Assembly: GCA_049516155.1 (NCBI GenBank)
Contig: JBEKTJ010000005.1
Coordinates: 1-64,000, forward strand
Direction: 5' to 3'
Source: Bog-159 sp049516155
GTDB lineage: Bacteria; Acidobacteriota; Terriglobia; Bryobacterales; Bryobacteraceae
DNA length: 64,000 bases
Position 1 is the first letter of the stretch. Every line of letters begins with the position of its first letter. Shown here piece by piece: positions 63,907 to 64,000 of this stretch. The notes beneath the pieces are model-generated. The model was not told the origin of the DNA and made no database searches. It saw only the letters and a list, made by a program, of their open reading frames with translations. A program made the position numbers and the translations under genes.

Positions 63907-64000
63907 TCAGTTTTGGCCCAGGAAAACCAGGGTCACGCCTATCGCCACCAACAGAACCCCAAGCCAGCGATGCGAACTCACCCGCTCGCGTAGGAAGGTC
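63907..64000 (-). CDS. DMT/EamA-family transporter, C-terminal end
   Basis: The window's last bases, read on the minus strand, give TFLRERVSSHRWLGVLLVAI then GVTLVFLGQN and a TGA stop at 63907-63909. FLRERVSxxxWLGVxLxxxGV is the closing helix pair of drug/metabolite exporters of the EamA or EmrE type. The remainder lies beyond the right edge. It is convergent with the methyltransferase gene, 22 bases apart. Confidence 0.72.
   Translation of the reverse strand, partial: TFLRERVSSHRWLGVLLVAIGVTLVFLGQN

Overview
The window is high-GC bacterial chromosome, most likely from an acidobacterium of the Solibacter/Bryobacter type. The best evidence is two secreted enzymes (a lipase at 7811-11194 and a GH30 hydrolase at 39080-41188) that end in the Solibacter-type C-terminal domain (TIGR03437 family). 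Supporting signs are a PSCyt1/DUF1549/DUF1553 protein with a DUF1501 partner, a tricorn-type protease, a relic of an ADOP-type ABC permease, and a TonB receptor with a carboxypeptidase-regulatory N-terminus. I see no prophage, intact insertion sequence, CRISPR array, rRNA or tRNA.

Layout. 1-2344: hydantoinase (5' end outside the window) and NCS1 transporter. 2414-3125: two decayed genes. 3296-11194: tricorn protease and membrane partner, divergent from the multi-domain lipase. 11237-14533: aldo/keto reductase, radical SAM protein, damaged DUF4160/DUF2442 pair. 14622-21743: DUF1553 protein, PQQ dehydrogenase, G1 peptidase, broken HicBA locus and DUF1501 protein. 21692-28818: cobalamin salvage genes (BtuF-like protein, DPH6-like ligase, DUF6580 membrane protein, corrinoid adenosyltransferase) and a B12-riboswitch-controlled TonB receptor. 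28872-33459: MazEF-like pair, BlaI/M56 regulator pair, HtrA protease and signal peptidase I. 33589-36156: two-subunit methylmalonyl-CoA mutase, itself B12-dependent. 36271-44834: cytochrome c, hypothetical proteins, GH30 enzyme, MtnA, deoxyhypusine-synthase-like protein, VapBC and a phosphatidyltransferase. 45169-50248: threonine ammonia-lyase, truncated racemase, an unusual DNA-binding protein and a LarA-like protein. 50296-53710: TetR regulon with three operators, a lyase-fold protein, a serine hydrolase and a 33-residue membrane peptide. 53855-64000: phosphoesterase, glycosyltransferases, asparagine synthetase, a frameshifted glycosyltransferase, a membrane-anchored methyltransferase and the end of a DMT exporter.

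How the genes work together. The clearest biological unit is cobalamin uptake and activation (21692-28818), whose product would feed the mutase at 34114-36156. Secretion is a second theme: lipase, GH30, G1 peptidase, HtrA, signal peptidase and tricorn. A third theme is genome decay around toxin-antitoxin loci. Five such loci lie here; two have a visibly broken toxin gene, one has a frameshifted toxin-side gene and two look intact. All functional calls come from reading motifs and gene order; no database search was run.
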